Part shown: piece by piece, positions 17,220 to 26,512 of the stretch
How the letters are laid out: every line of letters begins with the position of its first letter
Position numbering within the stretch: the stretch's first letter is position 1
Assembly (NCBI RefSeq): GCF_004345605.1
Contig: NZ_SLVY01000003.1
Coordinates: 186,001 to 250,000 of the forward strand
Length of the DNA stretch: 64,000 bases
Direction of reading: 5' to 3'
From: Rhodococcus sp. SMB37
GTDB taxonomy: Bacteria > Actinomycetota > Actinomycetes > Mycobacteriales > Mycobacteriaceae
Notes under the pieces: generated by a model
What the model saw: only the letters and a program-made list of their open reading frames with translations
Told to the model about the DNA's origin: nothing
Databases searched by the model: none
Translations under genes and position numbers: made by a program

Positions 17220-17397
17220 TCCACGCTGCCTCGTACCGCTCCCCGACCACCGTGTCGTGGTGGTCGGCGCCGCCAACTCCGCAATCCAGATCGCGGTCGA
17301 ACTCTCCGCACACTCGAGAGTCGTGCCGATGTCTCGCCATCCGATCCACTACGCGACCAACACTCTGATTCCGACGAGTTCCCATTTCTGGGCGTGA
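17220..17397 (+). pseudogene. Remnant of a flavin-containing monooxygenase gene
   Basis: From about 17245 the frame reads DHRVVVVGAANSAIQIAVE, then SRHPIHYATN and HFW before a stop. That is the NADPH-binding GxGxS/A segment and following strand of ArsO/YhiM-like flavin monooxygenases. Just upstream, in another frame, HAASYRSP fits the HxxxYRxP segment that normally precedes it, so a frameshift lies near 17243. Nothing else of the roughly 350-400-residue protein is present. A hairpin (17243-17251 with 17259-17267, 9-bp arms) falls at the frameshift and may serve as terminator for the ArsR-AHSA1 gene. The rest of the 17398-17718 interval shows nothing that I can support. Confidence 0.6.
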
Positions 17398-17718
17398 CTT
17401 TCACGTGCGGACGCGTGCCGATCTGTCGGCGGTTCGGTCACAGGCCGATACCCGTGGTCGACACACAGGGCGACAATCAGAGAATCGACGACGGTGCGCC
17501 CGAGCAACGCGACAGGTTGTCGGCGCACGAATTGTACGAGCCTCGGATTATCGTCGGCACGTGAAACGATGGGGTCCAGTACGCGGTTTCCGACAAATTC
17601 CGTCTGTTGTAACGGCAGTGTTGTCTGTTTCTCACGTGACCCGAGCGACAAGTCGTGCAGTATTGCAGCATGACCAGCGGCGGTGAACTCCCGCGCTTCG
17701 ACAACAAAGGTGTGCCGA

Positions 17719-18612
17719 ATGAAGTCGACCCGACCAACAAGGCTGAGAACTGCGGTATTCCTGACGGCCGTCGCCGTTGTCGCCGGCTGTTCGAACTCTT
17801 CGGGTGACACCGCAGTAGCCGAGCACGACACGCAGCCGGCAACACTACGTGTCTCCTACGGAGACGGCGCCGACAATTACGGATTCCTTCACCTGCCCGG
17901 CGGCGACGGCCCGCACCCGGTGGTGGTGATGGTTCACGGTGGAGGCTGGCTCGAAGATCACGATCTGTCGTATTTCGAGCCGCTCTCGCAATCGCTTGCC
18001 GACGAAGGCATCGCGGTCTGGAACATCGAATACCGTCGTGTCGAGGGTGCCGGAGGATGGCCGATCACGCTCGCCGATGCCGACGACGCCACCGAAGCAC
18101 TCGCGACTTCTGTGCAGGACGCGGCCGGTGGGAGCCTCGATCTGGAACGAGTGCACCTCGCCGGACATTCGGCAGGAGGGCATCTCGCCGCCTGGATCGC
18201 AGGACGTCATACCCTTCCCCCGGATGCCCCGGGTTCGCAACCTGAGATTCGTCCGGTGAGCGCGACCATCATGGCCGGGGTGTTCGATTTGTCGCTGGCT
18301 GCCACTGCCGGGCACGACGGGTTCGTACGCGAACTGCTCGACGGCATGCCCGACGACCATCCCGACCGCTACGCAATCGCCTCGCCCATCGAGCATCTTC
18401 CCGTCGGCCTGCCGGTGACGGCTGTGCACGGTACCGCAGATCAGACCGTGAACCCCGTGCAGTCACGCACGTACGTCCAGGCGTCCCAGGCCGCCGGCGA
18501 TCCTGCCGAGCTGCACATGCTCGACGGGCTCGGGCACGGCGAGTTCGGGGACGTTCACTCACCCGCGTGGAGCGCGGCGAAACAGATCATCGTGGAGCAC
18601 GTAGGCGTCTGA
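17719..18612 (+). CDS. Alpha/beta hydrolase lipoprotein (BD-FAE/esterase type)
   Basis: A 297-residue protein with a lipoprotein signal peptide (lipobox VAGC, Cys24) and an esterase fold: HGGGW oxyanion hole, GHSAGG nucleophile elbow, and a C-terminal HGTADQTV Asp and LGHGEFGD His. It probably sits on the outside of the membrane and cleaves short esters. ATG 17719 places the Arg-rich n-region directly before the hydrophobic core and has AAAGG upstream, unlike the GTG/ATG at 17683. No operon partner is evident. Confidence 0.82.
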   Translation: MKSTRPTRLRTAVFLTAVAVVAGCSNSSGDTAVAEHDTQPATLRVSYGDGADNYGFLHLPGGDGPHPVVVMVHGGGWLEDHDLSYFEPLSQSLADEGIAVWNIEYRRVEGAGGWPITLADADDATEALATSVQDAAGGSLDLERVHLAGHSAGGHLAAWIAGRHTLPPDAPGSQPEIRPVSATIMAGVFDLSLAATAGHDGFVRELLDGMPDDHPDRYAIASPIEHLPVGLPVTAVHGTADQTVNPVQSRTYVQASQAAGDPAELHMLDGLGHGEFGDVHSPAWSAAKQIIVEHVGV

Positions 18613-18639
18613 GGACGACGGTGAACCGACCGGCGTAGG

Positions 18640-19050
18640 TCAGCTGTGCCCAAGGAGTTCATCGGCGATGAACGCCGTCCACGAGAGGATCCGCTCGGTA
18701 TCGGTCGTCGGGAAGTACTTGTAGTCCCGTGCCGTGACCGTCTCCGCCAGTTCGGACAGGTCGATGTTTCCGCTCGACGTGTCGTCGGGCGCAGAGCCGG
18801 AGAACAGCCAGACCAGCCGTTGTGTCAGTGCGGGGGCGTGACGTCTGCACGCCTCTCGCGCGACGTCGGGCCAGCCGTCACCCTCCGTGTCGCTCCCGAT
18901 GACGATGGCCTCGAACTCCGCGGCCCGTTCGAGGTCGGACAGGGTGCCCAGTGTGACATCGAATCCGTGTTGGGCCAGCGACCCCGCGATCACCGTGGCG
19001 GCGCGCCGGGTAGTGCCTCGGGTGCTCTCCGTTGCGACAAGGACGGACAT
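18640..19050 (-). CDS. Flavodoxin-domain protein
   Basis: A 136-residue flavodoxin-fold protein. MSVLVATESTRGTTRRAA matches the first strand and phosphate loop of flavodoxin-domain proteins, and AIVIGSDTEGDGW and LVWLFSGSAPDDTSS follow as later strands. It resembles the haem/menaquinone-type flavodoxin-domain proteins of actinobacteria rather than electron-transfer flavodoxins, and its role is unclear. The ATG at 19050 is preferred to the GTG six bases upstream. Confidence 0.72.
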   Translation of the reverse strand: MSVLVATESTRGTTRRAATVIAGSLAQHGFDVTLGTLSDLERAAEFEAIVIGSDTEGDGWPDVAREACRRHAPALTQRLVWLFSGSAPDDTSSGNIDLSELAETVTARDYKYFPTTDTERILSWTAFIADELLGHS

Positions 19051-19114
19051 GCCCACCGGGTTCCCCGGCGCCGGAGTGGGGAAACATCACTTCGAACGTG
19101 GCTACACCGAGTCC

Positions 19115-20114
19115 TCAGGTAGCGACGGCCCCCCAGTCCTCGGGTGCCACCTCGCGGATCGTCTGCCCGAAAGTCCACGCGTGGCCCTCGGGGTCGTCCG
19201 AGGAAAAACTGCGGCCGCCGTACGAGTGGTCTTCGAGATCACCTGGACGCCGAACGAACACATCTGTCACCCATTCGTCTGATATGAACGGTTCGCCGCG
19301 CCACTTCCCCTGGTTGGTGCCGTGCGCCAGGATCACCGCGACGTCGCCGTACACCCGCGCGTCCAGCACCGTGAAGTCCATTGCCGAATGCGTCAGGTCT
19401 CCGGAGGCGACGAACGCGAGGAACGAGTCGCGTCCGATCGGGCCTCCCTCAGGCCCGACGAGCTTCCAGTCGGGCTCGGCAAAAGCGCGATCCGGTCGGC
19501 GTCGTCGGCGACGATGGCGTCCGCCCACCCCTGCAGCAGCGCGGCGAACCGGGAGACGGGTAGCGCCCCGCCGCATTCCACGATCCCCTGCCACGTGGCC
19601 GCCAACTCGCGAGCAACGGTCTTCTCCCGCAGCAGCCGGAGCAGGACCCGGTCACACACCTCGAACCGCTCGGACCGGCCGGCGGGGCTCTGCAGTCGCT
19701 CCCAGAGCTCGTCCCCCACCTGTCCCAGCACGTCGGCGGATTCGAAGGAGCCGTCCCACAACTCGGCCGCCGGCATTCCGAACAGGGCGCGACACCCCAC
19801 GGGCGACAGTTCGATCACGACGCCTTCCTGACTGCCATCATGAGCGATCAGCGCGGTCGACGCCTGCAGACCGCTGAGTACACACCGATAGCTGTCGGGA
19901 TGTTGCGCCGGAAGGTCTGCGCGCACACGACGATCGGGGCTCCGATACTCACGATGAACGTCATGTGCCGCGACGGCAGCCCGCGATGGATTCCCGCGGG
20001 AAACCCCGCCATGCGATAGCCGAGGTAGCCGTCGACCAGTCCGCGCAGCGGTTCCGCTACTGCGCGGGTGGAATAATCGACGACCGGTTCCACGCCTGCC
20101 AGTGTATTGCGCAT
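19115..20114 (-). pseudogene. Decayed AraC-type regulator joined to a SnoaL-like gene remnant
   Basis: Three reading frames are needed to follow the homology. ATG 20114 starts an AraC N-terminal domain (MRNTLAGVEPVVDYSTRAV, then GLPSRHMTFIVSIGAPIVV). A one-base shift near 19912 moves to a second frame (DSYRCVLSGLQASTALI through ECGGALPVSRFA). There the DNA-binding HTH should begin, but the frame passes straight into GWADAIVADDADRIA, the first helix of a SnoaL/DUF4440 protein. A second shift near 19493 leads to FAEPDWKLVGPEGGPIGRD and the rest of that protein, ending at 19115. The HTH is gone and the SnoaL gene has lost its start. The joint fits a deletion fusing two genes. Confidence 0.7.
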
Positions 20115-20190
20115 GGAAGCCGCTCTGAGCGGAGAGATTGGGGCAGGACGGCGTCGAGGGAATCGCAAGGATCGTGCCGCCTTTCCGCAA

Positions 20191-22260
20191 TCAGCCTCGG
20201 TGCCTCGCGCGCCCCAGATTGCCCCCGCGGGTTGCCGTGTCGTGCCGTGTTTCCTCTGTGTGCGGCCCGGTCGAATGATCCCGCCATCCGACCAGCACCT
20301 TGTGCACGGTTTCAGCTCCGTGCAGCGGCGCAGGTGGTGCAGGCAGGTCTGCGGGGTAGATGAGAAAAGGCGTGCTCTGCGGGCCGCCCATCCCACCGTG
20401 CGAACCGACCTGCTCCTCGAACGCCGCAACCTCGTCGGTGTCGGGCCAGTACGCGCCGCCGACCATGATGTCGGCGACGTTGTCGAAGGTGTCGGTGCGA
20501 CGCACCTTCGCCAGCGCGTCGTCGCCCATCACCGCCAGCGGGTCCTCGCCGGTCACCTCGCCGGTGGTCAGGTCGACCTGTCCGTGGGGCCCGAGCACCA
20601 CAGATCCGCCAGGCGCCGCGACGAGCAGAAAGCCGATCCCGGGATGTTCACGCAAGCCGGTGAGTAGCCCGGGGTGGGCAGCCTCGATGGCATGGATGTC
20701 GGCGCGACCGGGCAGGTGCGGGAAGTAGATCAGACCGAGGTTGCCCGAGCCCAGCACGATCGGCTCACCCGTAGACGGGTGCGCCTCCTCACCGGCGGTC
20801 GGCGAATGCACACTGGCCGCGGCGTAGCCACGCCCTTCCGCTCCCGGCTGGGAAGGCACCTCGGATCGACGCTCGTACCAGTGACGCCGGACAGCGTCCG
20901 ATTTGCTCCTTGATGCCAGCCGGATCAACAACTGCCCCAGTGTTTCCCCGTAGCGTTGCAGAAAGGTCGCGCCCTGACTCTGGCCGTGGTCGGACAGCAC
21001 CACCACGCGGTACGGCCGGTCGGCCTGCGCCACCACCGCGAGCAGCATCTCGACGACGTCGTCGAGTTTGGTCAGCACCGCAAGGGTCTCGGGCCGGGAG
21101 ATACCGGAGTGGTGCGACACCTCGTCGTACCCGATCAGATCGAGATAGACGGTGCTGCGTCCCTTGATCAGATCTCCGACCACCGCGGCAGCGGCGACGT
21201 CGGTGGCCAGCACCGTCGCGAACGCTCGGACGAATGGGTACACCCCGCCCCGCGGCACCCGCGGCCGGATATCTTTTCGCTTCTGCCGCAGAGACTGACG
21301 TATTTCCCGTTGCAGTTCCGCGACCATCCTGATGACGGTGCGCAGTGCGCTCGCCGGATCGGCGAAATAGTCGCGGTAGCCGGCACCGCCACCGAGGCGC
21401 GCACCACGCATGCGGCTGACGACGAGCACGTTGTCGTGCGCGCCCCCGGTGAACAGGTTCCCGCGGCTCGCACCGTCGCGCGCGAGCAGCCCGGGAATGT
21501 CGCTGCGTTCGAGTTCTCGCTGTTCGTTGTCGGCCGGGTTGCTGAACACCGAGACCCGTCCGGTGCTCTTGTCGTACCAGCGGAAGGCAGGCACGTTGTG
21601 GTTCGAGCCGTGCAGCACGCCGAGTTGGGTCGCGCCCGTCTGGCTGCTCCAGTCCGTATGCCACGGCATCAGGCGGTGGGTCTCACGCACCAACTTCGCC
21701 AACCCGGGAGTCACACCGTCGGCGATCGCGCGGCGCAGCACGTCGTAGCCGAGGCCGTCGATCTGGACACACAACAACCCCGGGGACGCGTCCGCGAGCA
21801 CCCTGTGGCGACGCAATCGGAACCGTTGTCGGCGTACCTGCATCAACCGGTATGCGTTATCGGAGCGGGAAGCGATGGCTCCCGAGACCACGGACGTGAA
21901 CAGCGAGAGCAGCGCCGCGAGGAAGAACGCATCCTGCCATCGGTCCACCGACGCCAACGGTACGAGGTAGAGCGTGAGCAGCATGATCAGTCCACCGGCC
22001 ACGAACACCCCGACGAACAACAGTACGGGCCCGATCCATGACATCAACCGCATCATCACGGGCCACAGCGCCGCGTTGAGCAGCCCGAAGACCAACGACA
22101 GCGCCAACGCGGCCGGAAGGGTCGGAATCGGAGCGAACCCGGACGGATCCAGTGTGATGCCACCGAGGATGCGGTCGAGCACGATGATCGCGAGCGCCGA
22201 CAAACTCCACAGCACAAGGAACTCGACGAGCACTCGAACCATCCCACTCACCGTGCGCAT
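20191..22260 (-). CDS. Membrane protein: holin-like N-terminus fused to an alkaline-phosphatase-type phosphodiesterase
   Basis: A 689-residue protein. Residues about 1-150 contain four hydrophobic segments (FLVLWSLSALAIIVLDRILG, LALSLVFGLLNAALWPVMM, LLFVGVFVAGGLIMLLTLY, DAFFLAALLSLFTSVVSGAI), as in phage-holin-family-4-like proteins. The rest is a nucleotide pyrophosphatase/phosphodiesterase domain with metal-ligand segments VQIDGLGYD, IGYDEVSHHSG, VVVLSDHGQSQG and GSHGGMGGP. Expected role: membrane-tethered hydrolase of a phosphate or phosphodiester ester. The start is ATG 22260. It is divergent from the metallo-hydrolase gene across 35 bp. Confidence 0.85.
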   Translation of the reverse strand: MRTVSGMVRVLVEFLVLWSLSALAIIVLDRILGGITLDPSGFAPIPTLPAALALSLVFGLLNAALWPVMMRLMSWIGPVLLFVGVFVAGGLIMLLTLYLVPLASVDRWQDAFFLAALLSLFTSVVSGAIASRSDNAYRLMQVRRQRFRLRRHRVLADASPGLLCVQIDGLGYDVLRRAIADGVTPGLAKLVRETHRLMPWHTDWSSQTGATQLGVLHGSNHNVPAFRWYDKSTGRVSVFSNPADNEQRELERSDIPGLLARDGASRGNLFTGGAHDNVLVVSRMRGARLGGGAGYRDYFADPASALRTVIRMVAELQREIRQSLRQKRKDIRPRVPRGGVYPFVRAFATVLATDVAAAAVVGDLIKGRSTVYLDLIGYDEVSHHSGISRPETLAVLTKLDDVVEMLLAVVAQADRPYRVVVLSDHGQSQGATFLQRYGETLGQLLIRLASRSKSDAVRRHWYERRSEVPSQPGAEGRGYAAASVHSPTAGEEAHPSTGEPIVLGSGNLGLIYFPHLPGRADIHAIEAAHPGLLTGLREHPGIGFLLVAAPGGSVVLGPHGQVDLTTGEVTGEDPLAVMGDDALAKVRRTDTFDNVADIMVGGAYWPDTDEVAAFEEQVGSHGGMGGPQSTPFLIYPADLPAPPAPLHGAETVHKVLVGWRDHSTGPHTEETRHDTATRGGNLGRARHRG

Positions 22261-22295
22261 CTCAGTCCCTCCCCTCGTCTGGAATCGTAAGGGGC

Positions 22296-23087
22296 GTGAA
22301 CACCACCGCGGGCCGAGATGACGCCCCGTCCGGTGTGCGCTGGCTCGGACATGCCAGCACGCTGATCGCGGATCGGGGGACGGTCGTCCTGACCGATCCG
22401 GTGCTGACCGACCGCGTCGCGCATCTGCGCCGCCGACGGGGCCCCACTCCCAGCGGGCCGCACGTGCGAAACCCGGACGCGGTCCTGCTCTCGCATCTGC
22501 ACGCAGACCACACACATCTACCGTCGTTGCGGCTGCTCGATCCGAGCATTCCGATCGTGACCCCGTGGGGAGCGATCGACGGTCTGCCCGCACTGCGCCG
22601 GTTCGCCGACCGCCTGGTGCCGCTGCGCATCGGCGAAGAGATACGGATCGGCAGCGTCACCGTCCGAGCCGTGCCCGCCCGGCACGACGGCCGGCGCTGG
22701 CGACGCGGCCCGGAGCTCGCTCAGGCGATCGGTTTCGTCGTCGAGGGCGACCGCCGGACCTACTTCGCCGGTGACACCGATCTGTATCCGGGCCTTGCCG
22801 ACCACGTCGGCCCCGTCGACATCGCGTTGCTTCCCGTCGGCGGCTGGGGCCCCACCCTCGGCAACGGTCACCTCGACCCGTCCCGAGCCGCGGTCGTCGC
22901 GCGTCTCGTGGCTGCGGGACTGGCAGTACCGATCCACTACGGCACCCTGTGGCCGGTCGGCCTCGACGCCGTGCGCCCCCGATTGTTCTTCGGCCCCGGA
23001 GCCGAGTTCGTCCACCATGCCCAGCAGGCAGGTATCGACGCGGTGGAATTGTCCCCAGGTGGCGAACTCGGCACGCCGCACGAGTGA
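22296..23087 (+). CDS. MBL-fold metallo-hydrolase (UlaG/N-acyl-phosphatidylethanolamine PLD-like)
   Basis: A 263-residue metallo-beta-lactamase-fold protein with the metal-binding HLHADHTH motif, the earlier Asp/His strand RWLGHASTLI, AGDTDLYPG and the C-terminal PIHYGTLWP. This pattern fits the UlaG/NAPE-PLD-like branch. The substrate is not evident. The start is GTG 22296 with AAGGGG close upstream. It faces the holin-phosphodiesterase gene head to head over 35 bp, suggesting shared regulation and possibly a shared substrate class. Confidence 0.82.
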   Translation: MNTTAGRDDAPSGVRWLGHASTLIADRGTVVLTDPVLTDRVAHLRRRRGPTPSGPHVRNPDAVLLSHLHADHTHLPSLRLLDPSIPIVTPWGAIDGLPALRRFADRLVPLRIGEEIRIGSVTVRAVPARHDGRRWRRGPELAQAIGFVVEGDRRTYFAGDTDLYPGLADHVGPVDIALLPVGGWGPTLGNGHLDPSRAAVVARLVAAGLAVPIHYGTLWPVGLDAVRPRLFFGPGAEFVHHAQQAGIDAVELSPGGELGTPHE

Positions 23088-23100
23088 GGCGCTCTACGAG

Positions 23101-23904
23101 TCAGCGAAACAACTCGACATTCGCGGCGGCCCACCGAGCGAAGGTCGTCGCGGGCCGGCCGAGAATCTCCTCGACCGTCGTCAATGCCGATTGTGGATGA
23201 TCGACGAGCAGCGCCCGACCATCCAGATACCACCCGGCGTACTCACCCATCGAGCGAGCAAGCACCGCTTCCGCTTCCTCCCGCGGCACCTCGACGAACG
23301 GCACGTGGCGCCCGAGCGCCGAACCGATGTCATGAACCATCTGCGGATGGGTCAGCGACTGTGGCCCGGTGAGTTCATACGTTCGGCCGGAATGGGACTC
23401 GCCGAGCAGTGCCTGCGCCGCAACCGCAGCGATGTCTTCGAGCGCGATCGGGGCATTCGCCGCGGTCGGATACGTGCCGCGGACCTCACCCGTCGTGCAT
23501 ATCTGCTCTGCCCAGATGGTCGCGTTGGTCATGAACTCGCCTGGTTCGAGGTGGGTGCATTCGAGGCCGGACGCTTCGACGTCGGCCTCGATGCCGTACC
23601 AGTCGGTTCCCGGGGCGCCGGTGAGGGTGACGAACCGGCGCACCCCGGCGTCGCGCGCGAGGATCGCGACTTCCCGCGCTGCCGCGGGGACCGGCGCGAG
23701 GTACACGGTGTCGATGCCGTCGAACACCCCGCTGAGTGAATCAGGCTTGCCCACATACCCTTCGACGACTTCCACGTCGCCGGGTAGCGCCGCCCGCGTG
23801 GGGTTCACCGTCAAGGCGCGCACGTGTGGGGCATCAGCGCGCATCAGTTCGTCCACCACGAGTCTGCCGACGTTTCCGGTTGCTCCCGTCACGAGAATTG
23901 TCAT
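23101..23904 (-). CDS. NAD(P)-binding NmrA/SDR-a-type oxidoreductase
   Basis: A 267-residue atypical SDR: N-terminal TGATGNVGRLVVDEL, DTVYLAPVPA, and RFVTLTGAPGTDWYGIEADV, followed by HLEPGEFMTN. It lacks the classical YxxxK pair, as usual for NmrA/QOR2-like proteins that sense or reduce with NADPH. The start ATG 23904 gives the glycine-rich loop at residue 7. It is convergent with the metallo-hydrolase gene and separated from ohr by 218 bp without recognisable features. Confidence 0.8.
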   Translation of the reverse strand: MTILVTGATGNVGRLVVDELMRADAPHVRALTVNPTRAALPGDVEVVEGYVGKPDSLSGVFDGIDTVYLAPVPAAAREVAILARDAGVRRFVTLTGAPGTDWYGIEADVEASGLECTHLEPGEFMTNATIWAEQICTTGEVRGTYPTAANAPIALEDIAAVAAQALLGESHSGRTYELTGPQSLTHPQMVHDIGSALGRHVPFVEVPREEAEAVLARSMGEYAGWYLDGRALLVDHPQSALTTVEEILGRPATTFARWAAANVELFR

Positions 23905-24122
23905 TTCACCAGAGTAGGTCGCCGTCGCAGCTCCAGTCGGCGAATACCTGCACCATATGCAGTGCAAAGCTGGACGTCCGCGCTCACACCCGATTCGGGA
24001 TCGCTCGGATTTCTTGGTTACGTCAACGGCGTATAGCGACGTTGATCCAACCAAAGTTCGATCTGCGCCGTGACAATCCGGGCGCGATGTCCACCGTGCA
24101 CAACCGGCAGAGGTAGACGGAT

Positions 24123-24545
24123 CTAGTCTTCCGCCACCTCGAGCACGACGTCGATGTTGCCACGCGTCGCGTTGGAATACGGGCAGACCTGGTGCGCCTT
24201 CTCGGTGAGTTCGAGCGCCTTGTCGCGCGTCAGATTCGGCAGTGAGACCTCGAGGGTCACCGCGAGCGCGAAACCGCCCGCGTCCGTCGGGCCGATACCG
24301 ACACGAGCACCGACTGCAGAATCGCTGACGTCGGCGCCTTCCTGACGCGCGACCATCTGCAGGGCGGAGTGGAAGCACGCCGCGTATCCGGCGGCGAATA
24401 GCTGCTCGGGGTTGGTGCCCTCGCCGTTGCCACCCATTTCGCTGGGAATCGCAAGGTTCACGTCGAGCTTTCCGTCGCTGGTGCGGGCGTGGCCGTTGCG
24501 TCCCTCACCGGTGGCGAGGGCTTCTGCGGTGTAGATGATCTTCAT
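24123..24545 (-). CDS. ohr: Organic hydroperoxide resistance protein
   Basis: A 140-residue Ohr/OsmC-family peroxidase. Both catalytic cysteines are visible, in FAAGYAACFHSAL (about residue 61) and AHQVCPYSNATRG (about residue 125), with the family length and the EGTNPEQLFA segment. It reduces organic and fatty acid hydroperoxides to alcohols, usually with lipoylated partners. It is second in an ohrR-ohr operon (8 bp after ohrR), under the palindrome at 25027-25054. Confidence 0.95.
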   Translation of the reverse strand: MKIIYTAEALATGEGRNGHARTSDGKLDVNLAIPSEMGGNGEGTNPEQLFAAGYAACFHSALQMVARQEGADVSDSAVGARVGIGPTDAGGFALAVTLEVSLPNLTRDKALELTEKAHQVCPYSNATRGNIDVVLEVAED

Positions 24546-24553
24546 GACGGGTC

Positions 24554-25009
24554 TTACCCTTCTTCGGAGGTTCCGCCGGTTGCGTCCTGCAGCGCGGCGG
24601 TCAGCTGGTGAAGCGTGTCTCGAAGCGCGACCAGTTCGTCGACGCCGAGCCCACTTGCGCGCGCGATGCAGCCGGGGATGTCCTCGGCCTCCTCGCGGAG
24701 CGCGTTGCCGGCATCGGTGAGGTGAACGACGACTCGGCGTTCGTCGGCGCGTTGCCGTCGACGTTCGACGAGCCCGGCGGTCTCGAGCCGTTTGAGCAGC
24801 GGCGACAGCGTGCCGGTATCGAGATCGAGGGCGTCGCACAGATCGTGCACTCCGCGTGCGTCCCGTTCCCAGAGCGCCAGTAGTACGAGGTACTGCGGGT
24901 AGGTGACGCCCAGCCGCTCGAGGTGGGGCCGGTACACGGCGGTGGTGGCGCGCGACGCCCGGTACAGGGCGAAGCACACCTGCTCGTCGAGTGCGAAGTG
25001 ATCGGACAC
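24554..25009 (-). CDS. ohrR: MarR-family peroxide-sensing repressor
   Basis: A 151-residue MarR protein. The N-terminal LDEQVCFALYRASR holds the reactive cysteine conserved in OhrR, followed by YPQYLVLLALWE and the winged helix LDLDTGTLSPLLKRLETAGL with RRxxADERRVVVHLT. Oxidation of that Cys releases DNA and induces ohr. The start is GTG 25009. Transcribed leftward with ohr from the promoter region containing the near-perfect palindrome. The gene order ohrR-ohr is common in actinobacteria. Confidence 0.92.
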   Translation of the reverse strand: MSDHFALDEQVCFALYRASRATTAVYRPHLERLGVTYPQYLVLLALWERDARGVHDLCDALDLDTGTLSPLLKRLETAGLVERRRQRADERRVVVHLTDAGNALREEAEDIPGCIARASGLGVDELVALRDTLHQLTAALQDATGGTSEEG

Positions 25010-25026
25010 GGCACCGAATGTAGTGC

Positions 25027-25054
25027 ACAGTTATATTGTGCGCAATATAGCTGT
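25027..25054. promoter_or_regulatory. OhrR operator
   Basis: ACAGTTATATTG and CAATATAGCTGT pair around TGCG with one mismatch, a 28-bp inverted repeat 17 bp before the ohrR start. It is AT-rich in a GC-rich genome and resembles known OhrR boxes with TACAATT-type cores. Confidence 0.75.
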
Positions 25055-25117
25055 CCGCGATCTACCTCATGAAGCGCGTCACGATACGACCGAGATCAGC
25101 GAACGGCACCCTGCCCC

Positions 25118-26512
25118 TCATGGCTGGGTCAGTCGTCGAATCGCATTGAGGGGCAGCCTCAACCACGTCGGCCGGTTCCGCGCCTCGTACACCACCTCGT
25201 ATACCGCTTTGTCCACCTCGTACGCGCGAAGTAGTGCACCGATCCCCCGCGGATCGGATCCGGACGTGGCGGCATATCCGTCGCAGAACGCGGCGGAATT
25301 GCGCTGCGCCCACTCCCCCGCCCGGAACTCCCGTTGCGTCGCGACACCGTCGGGCTCGCGCTCGCGCACCGAATGGTGCGCCGCGTAGTCGAAGGACCGC
25401 AGCATCCCGGCTACGTCTCGCAGCGTCGTGTCAGGGCGCCGGCGTTCCGCGAGCGACTTCGCCGGCTCCCCCTCGAAGTCGATGAGCAGCCACCGCTCCG
25501 GTGTCCGCAGCACCTGACCGAGATGCAGATCGCCGTGGATACGCTGCACCGCGACCGGGCCGAGCATCGCGACCTCGCCGAACAACGCCCGCAGGTCGGG
25601 CACGAAGGCAGCGAGTTCGTCCACTTCGGCGGCCGCGGCCTCGAGTCGCCCGACCATTCCCGCGGCGAGCTCCGCCGCCGAGCGCTCCGATTCACCGAGA
25701 CCAGCGGCGAGATGAGCGTGGACCTCGGCGACCGCGACGCCCATCCGGTGCGCCTCACCCGCGAAGTCCGTACCGACCTCGTCGGCGCGCAGATCCCCTT
25801 CGATGAGCAGGTCCCGGACGCTTCCGAGCGCCATCGACCAGCCGTCGGCGGAGTTCGCCGCAAAGTCCTGAACCATCGCGAGGGTGGTACGGACGCCGTC
25901 GATGTCCGCTTCGATCCACGCGCGTATCGGCGCCACCGACCGGCACTCCACCTCGGCGAGCGCGAGGTGGAGTTCGACGTCGGGATTGATCCCCAGCGTG
26001 ACACGACGGAACATTTTGAGCAGCAACTGTTCCCCGAGCACAACAGAGGTGTTCGACTGTTCTGCACTCAGTGCACGCCCCCGCATCCCCGGCTCGATCT
26101 GCGTCCCCGGAACGGTGTGTAGGTCGATGGGGCCGCGGGTTCCGCCGAGCGCCAGGCTCTGTGCGTACAGACCGATGACCTCCTGGTCGCGTAGCCCGTC
26201 ATACACGAACACGGAGTGGCGGGCCGCCTTGTCCGGCGCGGTGATCGTCGCCGGTACCAGTTCGTCCGGCAGATGCGATCGATAACCGAGTGGCACCTGA
26301 TAGATCTGCTCGGGTGTGGAATCGAACGTGACCGCCACGAGCAGGTGGTCTGCACCGAACCCCGGCTCCTCGGCCAGGGGTTGCCGCAATACAACTCTCA
26401 CGCCGGTGATCGTGTGCCCCTTCGCGGCAAACCACCGCTGATGCGGCAGCCACTCCACCAGTTGGGCTTCGAGTTCGGAATCCGGATACAACCGTCCGTT
26501 CTGTTCGGTCAT
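25118..26512 (-). CDS. mak: Maltokinase
   Basis: A 464-residue aminoglycoside-phosphotransferase-fold kinase. [18 protein letters not shown] is the signature start of maltokinases, [19 protein letters not shown] holds the ATP-site Lys, [10 protein letters not shown] the catalytic Asp and LLIDFEGEP the metal-binding Asp. It phosphorylates maltose to maltose-1-phosphate, the substrate of GlgE for alpha-glucan synthesis. The start ATG 26512 overlaps the treS stop by 4 bp (ATGA), so the two are translationally coupled and probably form the TreS:Mak complex known in mycobacteria. Confidence 0.93.
   Translation of the reverse strand: MTEQNGRLYPDSELEAQLVEWLPHQRWFAAKGHTITGVRVVLRQPLAEEPGFGADHLLVAVTFDSTPEQIYQVPLGYRSHLPDELVPATITAPDKAARHSVFVYDGLRDQEVIGLYAQSLALGGTRGPIDLHTVPGTQIEPGMRGRALSAEQSNTSVVLGEQLLLKMFRRVTLGINPDVELHLALAEVECRSVAPIRAWIEADIDGVRTTLAMVQDFAANSADGWSMALGSVRDLLIEGDLRADEVGTDFAGEAHRMGVAVAEVHAHLAAGLGESERSAAELAAGMVGRLEAAAAEVDELAAFVPDLRALFGEVAMLGPVAVQRIHGDLHLGQVLRTPERWLLIDFEGEPAKSLAERRRPDTTLRDVAGMLRSFDYAAHHSVREREPDGVATQREFRAGEWAQRNSAAFCDGYAATSGSDPRGIGALLRAYEVDKAVYEVVYEARNRPTWLRLPLNAIRRLTQP

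Noticed and set aside
17349-17831. 160-codon minus-strand ORF with a protein-like middle part
   Set aside because: It overlaps the lipoprotein signal-peptide coding region and the monooxygenase relic, and matches no family that I know. It could be another relic, but the support is too thin.
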